Translations under genes and position numbers: made by a program
Part shown: positions 43,311 through 54,700 of the stretch, piece by piece
Layout of the letters: each line of letters opens with the position of its first letter
Position numbering within the stretch: the first letter of the stretch is position 1
Source: Notamacropus eugenii
Taxonomy: Eukaryota; Chordata; Mammalia; Diprotodontia; Macropodidae
Assembly: GCF_028372415.1 (NCBI RefSeq)
Contig: NC_092874.1
Location: forward strand, 58,689,865 to 58,753,864
Direction: 5' to 3'
DNA length: 64,000 nucleotides
Notes under the pieces: generated by a model
Database searches by the model: none
What the model was told of the DNA's origin: nothing
What the model saw: only the letters and a program-made list of their open reading frames with translations

Positions 43311-43614
43311 TGTGTTCATCCTTTGTTGCCAAAGAAGACCACGCCATCTAAGAAATGATGACATGACTTGCACTTGACTTTGTTTTGAGTGAGGGAGGGC
43401 TGTGCAGGTCACCAGCCTCACTTCTCCTCCAGAGCCATCTGAATCCAGTGACCAGATATTCATCAGGATGACTGGAGATGACCCAGGATGAGGCAATTGG
43501 GGTTAAGTGACTTGCCCAAGGTCACACAGCTACTGAGTGTCAAGTGTGTGAGATGACTCAGGTCCTCCTGACTCCTGCACTGGTGCTCTATCCACTGCAC
43601 CACCTAGCTGCCCC
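43311..43614 (-). repeat. tRNA-derived marsupial SINE, full length with target duplication
   Basis: Antisense, from 'tgtgttcatcctttgttgcc' to 'accacctagctgcccc'. Flanked by a perfect 11-bp duplication AATTATATATG (43300-43310 and 43615-43625), inside the AT-rich block. Close relative of 24383-24678. Confidence 0.96.
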
Positions 43615-43740
43615 AATTATATATGACAGTATAATTCTAAATAACTATACAGTATATTGTTAGATTTATATTTATACATATATGTACATATTTATAACAT
43701 ATTTCTCTATGTATATGGATATATTATCTATGAACCAAAA
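43615..43740. repeat. AT-rich block, right part
   Basis: Continues the TATA-rich tract on the other side of the SINE. Confidence 0.75.
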
Positions 43741-43824
43741 TCAGAGTAAGTGACCTAATCCATGATATTCCTTTTTCAAAGTCTTATTAAAAGCACACTT
43801 ACTTTTATTTAAATAGGGCTGTCC

Positions 43825-43925
43825 CAGTATCATAGAATCGTAGCTGGAGGGGAGTACAGAAATGATCAAAGCAGTCCTTCCCTTAGCAGAAGAAACCAAA
43901 GTCTAGAGATGAAAATACAAAATGC
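43825..43925 (-). repeat. MIR-like SINE fragment
   Basis: 'cagtatcatagaatcgtagc', 'gaagaaaccaaagtctagag'. Confidence 0.45.
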
Positions 43926-45164
43926 TGCAAAAATTAGTGTAATTTAAAATTCTTACTAGCATGTGGAAATGTATGCTACTATATAAAAATAAGGATGCTT
44001 TTATTTTTTTCCATAGTAAGTCTTAGAATTGGCTGAGTTCCTTAAGTTATGGCTACAAATTTATGAATTTTAATTACAATACAGATGAGTAATAGGTGAC
44101 TCTATTTAACAATTCCTGCCAACTATGAGAAAGCAACAACACAAAGGAATGCCATGAATTAGGTCAGAACGCCTCTTTTATATGTATAGTTACTTTATTT
44201 ATAGAGGGGCAAGGATTGTCCAGCCTCTTGGATCTTGGATGTTTGATGTCACAAATTTATAAGGGCAAAGACTGTGGAAACCAATTGTTTTGTTCTCTAG
44301 AGAGTCATAGATATCCAATAAGATGTCAGTTGCAAGTTTGTGTCTTAGTCAATATCATCACCAACATTAAGGGCCATAGTGAGGAAATTCCATTGGAAAA
44401 TACTTTTAAAAAAATAAATTCCATTGAGGCACTTGTTGTATTTGGTATGTTGGATGTAATTCCAAGAGACCTGTTTATGATAGAAGTTTGTGATGAGAAC
44501 ATAAATATAATTATTTTTAAAAATCAACACAATCCTTTGGAAACAATCAACTGTTTGAATTCTAATTTCAATACCAGAAAAATTCTATAAAATATTATTT
44601 TTATCTACAACTGTGAGAAAATTTTTCATTTATATAATTAAATTAATGCTTTTGATTCATTACCAATAAGATACTCTGAGTTGTCTCTTTATTAATTGCA
44701 GTACATTTTTTTATTGATCCATCCACCTAGTTCCCTTCAATATCAATAGCATACAATAACAATGAGACTAGTTGATTTTATAGCCATTTAATAGATCAAC
44801 ATTAACCATCCTCCATGGGATTGAACCCTGACCTTGAGGAATCTATTTTTCCATTACATTTATGTATTATTCTGGTTGCTTTAATGTTAACCATTATTAT
44901 AACTTAGTTGCATGTATATTCTCAGTATCCCTGATGCTACACCTTAAATCTTAAGTATCTAAGGAGGAGCCCTTGCCCATTTGGTTCACTTTGCTTACAC
45001 TTTTACTTTACATTTGGGTAGACAAGCACGCTAATAAGACTTGCAATGATAATGGTTATGGTGAAATTACATAAAAGGGTACTCATTTTTCTTCTAACTA
45101 GTGAACCATTGTCAAACCTCCTCCTGTCTTTCTCCTCCACACCACTTCTAACTTTCTTGAGCAA
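43926..45164. other. Intron 2 stretch, nothing recognised
   Basis: A 124-codon + strand ORF at 44216-44590 lacks recognisable domains and sits in AT-rich DNA. No repeat recognised. Confidence 0.3.
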
Positions 45165-45450
45165 ATTGCCTTGGTATAGTGGAAAGATTGCTGACTTTTT
45201 GGTTAAAGAACCTGTGTTCAAATTCCTTTCTGGCACTACTTGTGGGACCTTGTAGTTTTTGAGTCATGCCAGTCATGTCTGAGTCTCTGTGACCCCATTT
45301 GGCTTTCTTGGCAAAGATACAAGAGTGGTTTGCCATTTCTTTCTCTATGTGAGACCTTTAGATAAATCATTTAAATGTCCTGGGCCTTAGTTTCATCATC
45401 TTTTAAATGAGAGGATTGGATTCAATGTCCTCTGGACTCCTTCCAGCCCA
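45165..45450 (+). repeat. MIR SINE split by a younger SINE fragment
   Basis: Sense MIR: 'gccttggtatagtggaaaga', 'gtgttcaaattcctttctgg', then after the insertion 'atttaaatgtcctgggcctt' and 'catcttttaaatgagaggat'. Confidence 0.8.
45252..45347 (-). repeat. Truncated SINE inserted in a MIR, with target duplication
   Basis: Antisense SINE 3' part only ('gagtctctgtgaccccattt', 'ttggcaaagatacaagagtg'). Flanked by an 11-bp near-perfect duplication (TGTGGGACCTT at 45241-45251, TGTGAGACCTT at 45348-45358). Confidence 0.85.
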
Positions 45451-45885
45451 AGAGCTCTGACTTCATTTTCCTGTTCTTTCTCTATTTCCTCAATATCAAC
45501 TCTACTGAAATTATCAAGTATCACCATAACTTCTTATTGTGAAATCCAAAGGTTCCCCCAATTCTCACTGCCCACTTCTCATCCTGTCTTTTCCTATACA
45601 GCCTTTGACATTATTGACCCCTTTTTCCTGCTGGATATTTTCTCTTCCCTGAGGTTCAGATTTGCCACATATACCTGATTCGTCTCCTGCCTCTACTTCT
45701 GCTCTGTCTCCGTCACTGGCTCCTTGTCCTCTTTGTGACTCTTTATGGTGGAAGTCCTCAGAGGTATGCCTTTGGCTCTCTTCACTTTCTACTCTTTATT
45801 TGACAATCTTTTGTCTAGAAGATCCAAGATTGGGCAGCTTCCAGAGACCCATGAAGATTTCTCCCTAGTCCTTAGCTCCCCAGGT
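45451..45885 (+). repeat. L2 LINE, ORF2 region
   Basis: Sense L2: 'cctatacagcctttgacatt' then 'attgacccctttttcctgct' (the Ala-Phe-Asp region of the reverse transcriptase at about 45590-45630), 'gattcgtctcctgcctctac' and 'ccgtcactggctccttgtcc'. Decayed. Confidence 0.65.
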
Positions 45886-46930
45886 TACGTTCATTGCTAA
45901 AAATATACACAGATGGTTTGTTGTTCTCCATAGCACCCTGAACTGCAACATTACATAGAGTTGAAGCCTAAAAGGGGAATGGAGTTGACCATACTCTAGT
46001 CAGATACTGCAGTATGATTTTCTAAATAATCATTGGTGAAAATGAGGCACTCGTAATCTAGAAATTCCTCCTAAGAGAATCAAACCTCTTTTTTAACTCC
46101 TCTCCTTATCAAAAATAGAGAGCAGCTGCTCTCCAAAATCTTACTTTATCTCATCTTATCTCTGAAGATTGTTGCTTAGAAGTGCCCTTACAATTCTAAG
46201 CTGAATACACTCTCTATCATTAGAATAAACATTTCCCACACAGTTAATCATTTTTAGCTGCCCCTTGGTCTTCTTCCAGCTCTCCAAAATCACTGCTTTT
46301 ACTCTCTGTGCCTCTGTGTTAAATGGTGTTAATTTTCTTTGCAGATAACTCATTGACTATTTGACAAACTCCAATGAATGAAGTGATATTTGATGGTTTT
46401 CTTTGTAGTGCTTTGCATTTATCCATGTCAAAGTATAAAAAACTCAATGAAAATGAACGAGCAGAAAGCAAATGAAAGTTAAATACTTTGGTTAGGTCTC
46501 CAGAGAACACTGCACTGAACTTCTGTTTAGTTAGACATGATGTCAGTCGCTGAAAATTTTGACAGATGTCAGAACTTAGAATAACAAATACTCAAGCCTG
46601 TAAAAAAAACAGACTGTTTAACATTTTTCACTTGTAGCACATAGGAAAGTTATCACTTTAGACTTATGTCCGTTTGTCAAAGGTTATGTCCCCTGTATTA
46701 CAAAGCAGCATGGCCTTCCCTATAGCCTAAAATGGTATTCTCCAATTTGGTACGAAGATCCTCAAGTAGGAAGACAGTAGGTCACAATTAGGTTAATAAG
46801 CCTGGAATCACTGGTAGAATAGGACTTGTTCTGTGTAGTTTCAAAGAGTAAAACTAGGACCAATAACGTCAGTCACTCAACAAGTACGGATTTAGTGCCT
46901 ATGAATGACGTGATATTTGCTATTATATTT
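45886..46930. other. Intron 2 stretch, nothing recognised
   Basis: No repeat family or exon seen. Confidence 0.3.
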
Positions 46931-47243
46931 GGGCAGTTAGGCGGCACAATGGATAGAGCCCCAGGCCTGCAGTCAGGAAGACTCATCTTCCTGAGTTCAA
47001 ATCTGGCCTCAGAGACTTATTAGCTGTGTTAATTAATAATATATAATTTATTATATATTATTATATAATTAATAATAAAAAATAATTACCTGTAGTTAAG
47101 TGCAAGTCACTTACCCCTATTTGCCTCAGTTTCTTTATTTGTAAAATGAGCTAGAAAAGGAAATGGCAAACCGCTCTAGTATCTTTGCCAAGAAAAGCCC
47201 AAATGGGGTCATGAAGAGTCAGATGTGACAGAGCAGCAATAAC
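46931..47243 (+). repeat. tRNA-derived marsupial SINE interrupted by an AT palindrome
   Basis: Head GGGCAGTTAGGCGGCACAAT, then 'gagttcaaatctggcctcag' and 'gctgtgt'. An AT-only insertion occupies about 47030-47087. The SINE resumes with 'gcaagtcacttacccctatt' and ends 'tcatgaagagtcagatgtga'. Confidence 0.92.
47030..47087. repeat. AT-palindrome insertion
   Basis: About 58 bp, almost only A and T, with the inverted pair TAATAATATATAAT and ATTATATATTATTA. Not part of the SINE consensus. Confidence 0.85.
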
Positions 47244-47309
47244 AGCTGTCGTATTTATTCTGTATACACTTACATTTGTACTTGTCACTCCTCATTACAA
47301 TATAATCTC

Positions 47310-47440
47310 ATCTTCCTCATTAGAGTCTAATACCCTTGAAGGCAGAAATTATTTTATTCTTCGTATTTTTATTCCCAACACCTAGCATAGTGCCTGGCAC
47401 ATAGTTGACATGTGAATGCTGATTGAGTGATTGGTTATGG
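47310..47440 (+). repeat. L2 LINE 3' end
   Basis: Sense: 'agagtctaatacccttgaag', 'cacctagcatagtgcctggc', 'acatagttgacatgtgaatg'. Confidence 0.7.
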
Positions 47441-47894
47441 GAAGGAATATTTCAAGTCAAGGTATGATCGCTAGAACTGCTCAGTAATGAAACAGGCTAT
47501 CTCACAGTAATGACTGCCCTTTCGCTGATAGCGTTCGAGTGGAAACTGAATAACCGTTTGTCAGAGACGTTGTAGTAGTGACTTCTGCATGTAGAAGTAG
47601 GTTGGATCTCTAGGATTGGTAAGGTCCCTCCCACATAAAAGTAGTTTCAATTCCTGTTCACAAGAAACGGCTCTGATTTTGTTAAGATGAGAATTGCTTT
47701 TGCCACATTCATTTCATATGAACAGGAATTGTCATGAGGTAATATTTGTAAAACTCCGTAAACTAAAAACACTACAGAAATGTTATCTATTATTTTTATA
47801 TGAATATCATACTTTGCTTTATAAAAGTATCCATTGATTAAGACTACTCACAGTATACTAGAATTGGGTATTCCAGGCCATTTTTTAAGCCTTA
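47441..47894. other. Intron 2 stretch, nothing recognised
   Basis: No repeat family or exon seen. Confidence 0.3.
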
Positions 47895-48110
47895 TTTCAT
47901 AATCAAGACAACATGACATCGTTGATAAAGAGCTGTTTTCAAAGCTGATTTGGGTCCAAGTGCCTCCTCTGACCCATTAGGGCTGTGTGACCCCAAGCAA
48001 GTCACTTAATCATTCAAACCTCTGGCAGCTCTCTAAGAATTAGCTTCAGAGAAGTGACTGGCTGCCTTGAGTAGAGGGAGCTCCCGATTCTGTTGGGTTC
48101 CAATGAGTGA
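47895..48110 (+). repeat. tRNA-derived SINE, 'tagagggagctcc' family
   Basis: 'gatttgggtccaagtgcctc', 'ggctgtgtgaccccaagcaa', 'ggcagctctctaagaattag', 'gagtagagggagctcccgat'. Confidence 0.75.
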
Positions 48111-48334
48111 GGTCAATGAATCCGTTGAGGTGGTCTCACTATTGGGATTCACATTCCATATTTCCATTGGGCTATAACCAATCACTGTATTTTACATAAT
48201 TGTAACTTGAGATACTGTAAATTCGAATCCATATGACCACTCCAAGGGAATTCATTATTCTCACTAATTGGGACTTGGTTGTACAAGTGAAATCACGGGC
48301 ATAGTCCCTATCTTTTTCATTTATATATGCTAGT

Positions 48335-48670
48335 TATTCTAGTGTCTTACCTTTCCGTCGCCTACCTCCATGAATTTGTTCGCGTTTATCCCCAATACCT
48401 GGAATGCACAGTACACTCCTCCCTCATCTTTCCCTGTTAAGAATGCTCTTTCTTCCAGGTTCAACTCAGATGTCACCCCCTCTTTAATTCTCTTCCTCTA
48501 TCCCCACCTCCTCAAGCTTTCCTAGAGCACTATGGATCTCTTCTTTGCCTCTATCACATTTGGTCTTGCATTATGTCTTTTTAAGCTCTTGTAGAGCAGA
48601 AACTCAGCTTGGGTTGTTATAACCACAGTATATAGCACACAGTAGGCTCTCTCTAAACAAATATTCATTT
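48335..48670 (+). repeat. L2 LINE 3' region
   Basis: Sense: 'acctggaatgcacagtacac', 'aggttcaactcagatgtcac', 'ctcttgtagagcagaaactc', 'atatagcacacagtaggctc'. Tail decayed. Confidence 0.65.
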
Positions 48671-49260
48671 GAATATATCAATTTCAATTTTAAATAAATA
48701 TTTGAATTGAATTCTAGGTATACATGCACAAACACTTCTGCATGCTTTTTTTATTGTTTGGTAAATAAAGATCAAAGTGGAGATCCCTCATAAATCTTAT
48801 GTACAGGATCTGGAGTACAGTTAGCAGTGAATATTATCATGATATAAAATCTGTAATTGAAAAATGCAGCAACCATATTTTCCCCCTCTGTGTTCAATAT
48901 GGCAGAATTCTTGTAAGACATGACACCTTTTTCTAGGGCCAGTTTCCTATCAGAGAAGAGTTCCATAAATCTTTCAGACTTTTCTGTTCAGTGCTGAGTA
49001 ATCTATTAAGGAAGCACTTTGTTTTGACCAAATCAAACAACAGCCTTATTTTCACAGCTCTTTTCATTCTGGTATGGAGGATTTTACAGGGGGATTGTGT
49101 TTAATGTCAAATAGTCCATGCCTTTTCATTTTCTTTTAAAGTAGTGTCAAATTGACCCCAAATTCTTTATTTTATTGTTATTGGACAAGAACTCCACTTT
49201 TTTTTAGGTATGAACTTTTTCATTTTATCTTCAGTTAAAGGCTGCAAGAATGAAGTAGGT
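48671..49260. other. Intron 2 stretch, nothing recognised
   Basis: AT-rich, no repeat family or exon seen. Confidence 0.3.
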
Positions 49261-49345
49261 CTAAAATAACAGCAGCTCACATTTATATAGAAAATCAAAG
49301 TTTGTGATGTTCTTTTTCTTGCAATAGCCCTGCCCTGTAGAGAGG
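49261..49345 (-). repeat. MIR SINE fragment
   Basis: 'cagctcacatttatatagaa' and 'gcaatagccctgccctgtag'. Cut off by the adjacent (GT)n. Confidence 0.5.

Positions 49346-49348
<3 letters not shown>

Positions 49349-49380
<32 letters not shown>
49349..49380. repeat. (GT)n microsatellite
   Basis: Sixteen perfect GT dinucleotides. Confidence 0.95.
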
Positions 49381-49383
<3 letters not shown>

Positions 49384-49409
49384 TTATTGAGGCAAGAGGT
49401 ATCAGGGAA

Positions 49410-49630
49410 ACAATGTCACACAGTGGGGAAAAAAGGCCCTATTCTTGGAAGCAGATGACCTGAGTTAAAATCTGCCTCTTTACATTTACTGACTGTGTGA
49501 CCTTGGACAAGTCACCTAATATTCACATGCCCCAATCTACCCCTTAGTTTTGTCTTCTGTAAAATTAAAGGATTGGTCTAAAAGATGGCTTCTGACATTT
49601 TTTCCAGATCTAGGTCTGTGATCCAGTATA
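49410..49630 (+). repeat. MIR SINE
   Basis: Sense: 'gacctgagttaaaatctgcc', 'gactgtgtgaccttggacaa', 'gtcttctgtaaaattaaagg', 'ggcttctgacattttttcca'. Confidence 0.75.
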
Positions 49631-50119
49631 AAATAATTTTGTGTCTTCCAAATAAGTGTATATGACTCTTTTCGTTTGATAAGTGCACATATGATATGTC
49701 TCAGTGATAAATAACTTATTTATAAAGTAATTATTAATGTATAAACTGACATCTTGGAGTACACATTAGTTTACATGTTTTTCTTTTTTCAGCTCCAAAG
49801 CTGAGAAGCCTTTATCTTACAGGGAGGTTCCAATTACCGTCAAGAATGAAGCCAGCTTCCAAATTCACACTGTATATTTTCATTAGGCTAGAATCATTAT
49901 TATATCTTATGCAATTATAACTTTGAATAGTGCAAATTCAAATACATGGGACCACTTCAGATGATTCCTTGTTCACACTGATTGGGACCTAGCCATATAT
50001 ACTTAAGATCTTTGACCTTAAATATACTATAAGCTTTAAATATATTCACTCCTATAATTTTTGCTTTGAAGACCACCTGAGATGGAGAGGAAAAGTAAGA
50101 ATCAAAGAATCTTTACTTT
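49631..50119. other. Intron 2 stretch, nothing recognised
   Basis: Includes a splice-acceptor-like TTTCTTTTTTCAG at about 49780-49792, but no downstream reading frame or donor that suggests a CACNB2 exon. Confidence 0.3.
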
Positions 50120-50330
50120 CTGCAGTAACTCAACACTCAGGGTAGTGTGATTGAGGAATACCTCATGACCAAACTCAATGAATTTCTGTCTTCTCTCTAC
50201 TGTGTGACCTTGGGCAAATTGTTCAATTACTAAATGAAATGATATATTCATACTGTCTGCCTCATAGAGTTATTATAAAAATCAAGTGAAATAATGTATT
50301 TAAAGCATATCACACATAGTTACATAAGGG
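50120..50330 (+). repeat. MIR SINE, degenerate
   Basis: 'tgtgtgaccttgggcaaatt', 'gcctcatagagttattataa', 'aatcaagtgaaataatgtat'. Confidence 0.6.
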
Positions 50331-50369
50331 TCAAACCTGTTTTTGTCGATATTGCTATTGATCTGCAGT

Positions 50370-50580
50370 ATATAGATAGAGAGCTAGCCTTGAAGTCAGA
50401 AGGATCTGGGTTCACATCCTGCTTCTGATTCACAGTGGCTGTGTGACCTGGAGCAAGTCACTTGATCTCTCAATGCCCTAGGCAACTCTGAAAATCTAAA
50501 AGTCACAGAAAAGATGGCAGATTGCACTGATAGAGGGAGTTTTCTTATTGAGAGTTCCCTATACCATTGAAATCAGATAT
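50370..50580 (+). repeat. tRNA-derived SINE, 'tagagggagttt' family
   Basis: 'ctagccttgaagtcagaagg', 'atctgggttcacatcctgct', 'tgtgacctggagcaagtcac', 'ccctaggcaactctgaaaat', 'gatagagggagttttctta'. Confidence 0.8.
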
Positions 50581-50589
50581 CTGGATACA

Positions 50590-50628
50590 CACACACATAC
50601 ATAAATATATGTATATGTGTATACATAT
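50590..50628. repeat. (AC)n/(AT)n degenerate simple repeat
   Basis: Short CA run followed by 'ataaatatatgtatatgtgt'. Confidence 0.8.
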
Positions 50629-51120
50629 GTTGGTTGTTATCCTTTGTCTTCAAAGAGGACCAAAATGACATCACCATGATAAAGTGAAATTTCAGTGTGT
50701 CCGACTGTGGCTGATCAGACCAATACAAGCTCAGAATGCTCTACCACAGGTTGGGCACAGATAGTCCATGTGAATATTTGGGATGGATATCCCAAATTTG
50801 CACATACTGCATTTACTTTGTGCTGTCTCAATTCTGCTTTGCTCAAAGAGCACAGCACCCTTTCTGATGTGGGCACACCATGCTGAGTGGTCCTGTGCCA
50901 GTGTCTCCCATGTTACACAGTCAAATCCAAAGTTCTTGAGAGAGACCTTGAGAGTGTCCTTGTATCGTTTCTTCTGACCACCATGTGATCACCTGCCCCA
51001 TGAAAGTTCTCTATAAAATAGTTTTTTTGGCAAGCGTGCATTTTACATTCAAACAATGTGACCAGCCCATCAGAGTTGCGCTCTCTGAAGCACGTAGAAG
51101 CATGTGAATCTTAGGATACC
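50629..51120 (-). mobile_element. LINE fragment (RT ORF C-terminal relic)
   Basis: On the minus strand, about 50980-50880 encodes a decayed segment of the type Arg-Tyr-Lys-Asp-Thr-Leu-Lys-Val-Ser-Leu-Lys followed by a Trp-Glu-Thr-Leu-Ala-Gln-Asp motif, common at the C-terminus of non-LTR retrotransposon proteins. Other landmarks in + sequence are 'gctctaccacaggttgggca' and 'gaccagcccatcagagttgc'. The exact clade (RTE, CR1 or L2-like) is not determined. Dead copy. Confidence 0.55.
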
Positions 51121-51394
51121 TTAACGTCATAAGAACGAACTTAGGGTTTGTCAACTGAATATTAATCATGTATATTAACAGTAGAAATTCTGTGTGAATT
51201 ACAAGGATAGTTTTTGGACTCCATCTTGATGAAGCCATGCTAGCTCTTTGTAATCATTGCTTCCCTTCTAAACATTTACAGACCAACGCTTCAATAATTT
51301 GTTTTAAACTTTGCCAGGAATAGTAGTCAAACTTATTGGTCTGTAGCTTACAGACTCCATTCTCTTCCTTTATTTTTTTAAAGGAATGCCTCTG

Positions 51395-51555
51395 TTACAT
51401 CCTGGCTATGAGATCATGGGTGAATCACTTAATCTCCCAGGAGCCGTAGGCAATTTTACCAAAATAAGATTCAGAATATTATTCATTCTGCCTTGGTAGA
51501 GGGAGCTTTCTTAACAGGAGTTCCTAATACCACTGAAATCCCAAGTCCAAGTCAA
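51395..51555 (+). repeat. tRNA-derived SINE fragment, 'tagagggagctttc' family
   Basis: 'ggctatgagatcatgggtga', 'cttaatctcccaggagccgt', 'ggtagagggagctttcttaa', 'ttcctaataccactgaaatc'. The head is missing. Confidence 0.65.
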
Positions 51556-53014
51556 GAACATTTTTTAAAATCCATTTGAGATCATAGCTAGAATCATTCC
51601 TCAGTCCCACAGTAAGGTCTCTAGGATGTCAGGACACAGGAAGAGCAGACTGAAGAAAAGATAAAAACAAATGTGGATAACTTCCAGACAGCACAGTCTG
51701 CCTTCCCAAGGGGCAGTGCAGACCTACCTCCATACCTACTTCTGCACCCAGTTCTCCTTTCCTTATGACTTTCTTCCCAGGTCCTCTGGCTTCTATGTCT
51801 ACAAATAGTGGTAAATTCCCAGACTAACCCCAGGAAGCCAATTTAACTGATAATGCCATTGAAATACTGCAAAACTGCAACGAAGATAGTTGAAAACCAT
51901 AATGTTGCAATACTATTAGTTAGACTAGAAAAACAAAATTGAGTAAGAAGTAATTTCTTATTCATTTTGAATGCTGGTGCTTAAGGAATAGCAGATTTAA
52001 TTAAAGGATGGTGAAGAAATTGAGGGGAGGGAATTACCACAGGCCCAGTAGATCAGGGAAGACAACGTGTGAAGAAAATATTGTCAATATTGAAACTTGG
52101 ATAGCGTTGATTTTGTTTTAGTCATATCTTCTGTTGTACTTGTTCATGTTATCTTTTGGACTGACTCAATGAACACTTCAAAATTGCAGCAATGACTTAG
52201 TGATGAAAGACCTAATATAGAAGTAGTACGTTGCAGCTTTCCCTGAAACAAGGTCCTCTAAATAGTTGTTAGGCTTAGAACTGAGTGCTTATATTTTCAA
52301 GAATGTCTTATTTCATTGGGATTCTGAAAATCCAGTATCTCCTGGTGTTTTAGACTGGATGATGCTGACTTAGTTGGGATATCTATTGGAAAACTTTACT
52401 ACGTGGGTCACTGTTTCTTCATTTCTGGACTCTTGTGTTTTATTGAACCATCTTTGCCACATGGACCATATCTCATTAAGGACTTCCTTCTGTGTGTACT
52501 GTAATAGTGTCCTCAAGTCTGGGTCTGCAGCATGAGGGAGTGTTATAAAGAGTGGCATAATTGAGCCCCTCCAACCCCTGCAATAGCTTGAATTATGCCA
52601 ATTTCATTGATCCAAATAAACAAAAATCTCAGACAATCAGAACCTTCCTTAAACTCTACTGAACTATCTATTATCCTTGAGGAAAAAAGTGGTGCTACAT
52701 TCTGTCTTTTCCCTGCCTGAACCAAAACCACAAGTGGGAGATGAGTGTGTCTGTGGTTTTGTTCTTCTGCCTGGGAGTATATGTTATGGCAGTGTGCAGG
52801 CTCCCTGTCTGCTTCTTCAGGGAGAAAGCTTTCACCTTTTGTGATAAAATCACCCAAGCTCCAAAGGACAAAATTGGAATCAATCAACAATGTATAAATC
52901 AACACACAATTATAAAGTATTTGTTATGCTGATGTGGGTGGGTCCTTGTGGACCTTACAGTCTGCCACTTGCAGTGCAGAAAGACATGTAACTGCGGTGC
53001 CAATTAGAATATCA
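51556..53014. other. Intron 2 stretch, nothing recognised
   Basis: About 1.5 kb with no repeat family that I can support and no exon. A 120-codon minus-strand ORF (52543-52905) has no recognisable domain. Confidence 0.3.
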
Positions 53015-54700
53015 TTAAGACAGCCAAAAAGAGTGGCAGAGAAATTCAGGAGACAAGGAGTTACTTCTTGGTGGATAATTTGGAGGAAGTAGCATCTGAA
53101 CTGAGCCTTGAAGGATGGGAAGGACTTTTACAAGAAGTTGACTGGAAAGAGTAGAAAATCCTCTCCTGGGGCAAGAGTCAGGATGAACAAATAGACTGAG
53201 ATGATACAGCAAAATGAAGTCATCAAAAGATGTGTGGTTCAGTTTGGTTGGCATGAACATGACATCAAAGAATGATGGGTCATTTATTATGTAATGCATG
53301 CAGCTAAACTTTGTGATTACAAAGGAAGGCAAAAATACTGGGACGTCAGGGCAGTTTGTGGACTGCCTAAATGCCATGATGAGAAGGTTGACTTTTATTT
53401 GGTAAGCAGTTGGGAGCCACTGAAGGTTTTTAGGAAGGAGAAGGTCAGTTAACTGAGACTTAGGCATCAGTGAAGATTACTTTGCCATCGGTGAGAGAGT
53501 AAATGGGAGACAATGGGTCCAGTTAGGTGGCTGTTTTAGCAATCCCAGAAAAGAGGGAATGAATGCCAAAGATGATTGTTGTGGTAGTCTACCACTCCAA
53601 GATTAATCTACATCTTGCATGTACCTATTTATATATTGCCCCTTCCACTCCATTATATTTTAAGCTTCTTGAGTGCAGAAACTGTTTTTGACTTTCATTG
53701 TATCATGACTTAGCACAATGCCTGGCACACTGTAAAATCTTCATGAATGATTGATTGACATGACTTGGCAATTTATACTGAGGAAGAAAAATGAAAACAT
53801 TGCTAAGGTTTCAAGTCTGGGTGACTAGGAGAGGAATGTTGCTTCATTTAAAAGAAATAGAAAAGTGAGGAGAAAGAGAAGATTCTTTTGGAGAAGGAGA
53901 AGTTAAATTTTAGACATAATGAGAATGAGTTAATAGAGGACATTTGATGTCCACCAGACAGTGGAAATATGAGACTGGAGATCAGAGATAGAGGTAAATT
54001 TTTAGACTTCATTTGTGCAGATGAGATAATTGAGGCTAAAATTGTCAAGGGAGAGAGGATAGGCAACAAAAGAAGACTAAAGACAGAGTCCCAGAGAATG
54101 CACAGACTTACATGAAATGAAAATGAAGAGGATTCAGTGAAAGAAACTAATGAAGAGCGTCCAAGAAGCAAGATAGGTAGAAAAAAATGAGTGTCACAGA
54201 CACTAAGCAAAGAGTAATTTTGAAGAAGGAAGGGATGATCCATGGCATTAAATATTGCTTGAGGAGAATGAAGATTATGATTTGGCAATTTGTTTTATTT
54301 TTAGAATAGAGAGGATGTGAAGCAGAGGAGAAAGAGATAGTAGAAAAAGAGGGATTAAAGATGAAAGAGAGTGGAAATGATTGATGGAACAAGATAAATT
54401 AATGGAGATGAGAGAGTACGAAATCATAGTCACAACTTGGAATTAGCATTTTCAAGAAGGTCGGCCATCCCATCTTCTGAAACTGGAGAGAAGAGGATTG
54501 TTGGAGATGTGGCAAGGTTTTAGTGTAGAGAAGACATAATAAGAGAACTCGTTTTAGAGTCTCAAATTTATCTAATTGTGAGGTGGAATTATTTGTGAGC
54601 AAATAGCCTAATGGTAGAATAGGAGATTTAAAGAAAGAGGAGAGGGTTTTAAGCAGCCAAGGGGAGGAATGGGATAGGGGGTCAGTAAGAGCTAAACCAG
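53015..54700 (-). repeat. L2 LINE, long antisense copy, interrupted
   Basis: Antisense L2 ORF2 and 3' region. Landmarks in + sequence are 'gaactgagccttgaaggatg' (about 53099), 'gttgggagccactgaaggtt' (about 53411), 'gttaaattttagacataatg' and 'catttgatgtccaccagaca' (about 53905-53960), and 'acagagtcccagagaatgca' (about 54085). Two long minus ORFs (53467-53015, 54288-53848) are pseudo-frames of this element. It is interrupted by a second L2 3' end at about 53590-53770. Confidence 0.7.
53590..53770 (+). repeat. L2 LINE 3' end inserted in an antisense L2
   Basis: Sense tail: 'attttaagcttcttgagtgc', 'cttagcacaatgcctggcac', 'tcatgaatgattgattgaca'. The antisense L2 continues on both sides. Confidence 0.7.

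Noticed and set aside
44216..44590. 124-codon + strand ORF as an exon or gene
   Set aside because: No domain or plausible splice context, AT-rich composition; length compatible with chance.
49780..49860. Alternative CACNB2 exon after a good acceptor-like site
   Set aside because: No CACNB2-like peptide and no convincing donor in phase downstream.
53015..54288. Two minus-strand proteins of 150 and 146 codons
   Set aside because: They lie in an antisense L2 copy and correspond to decayed L2 frames.
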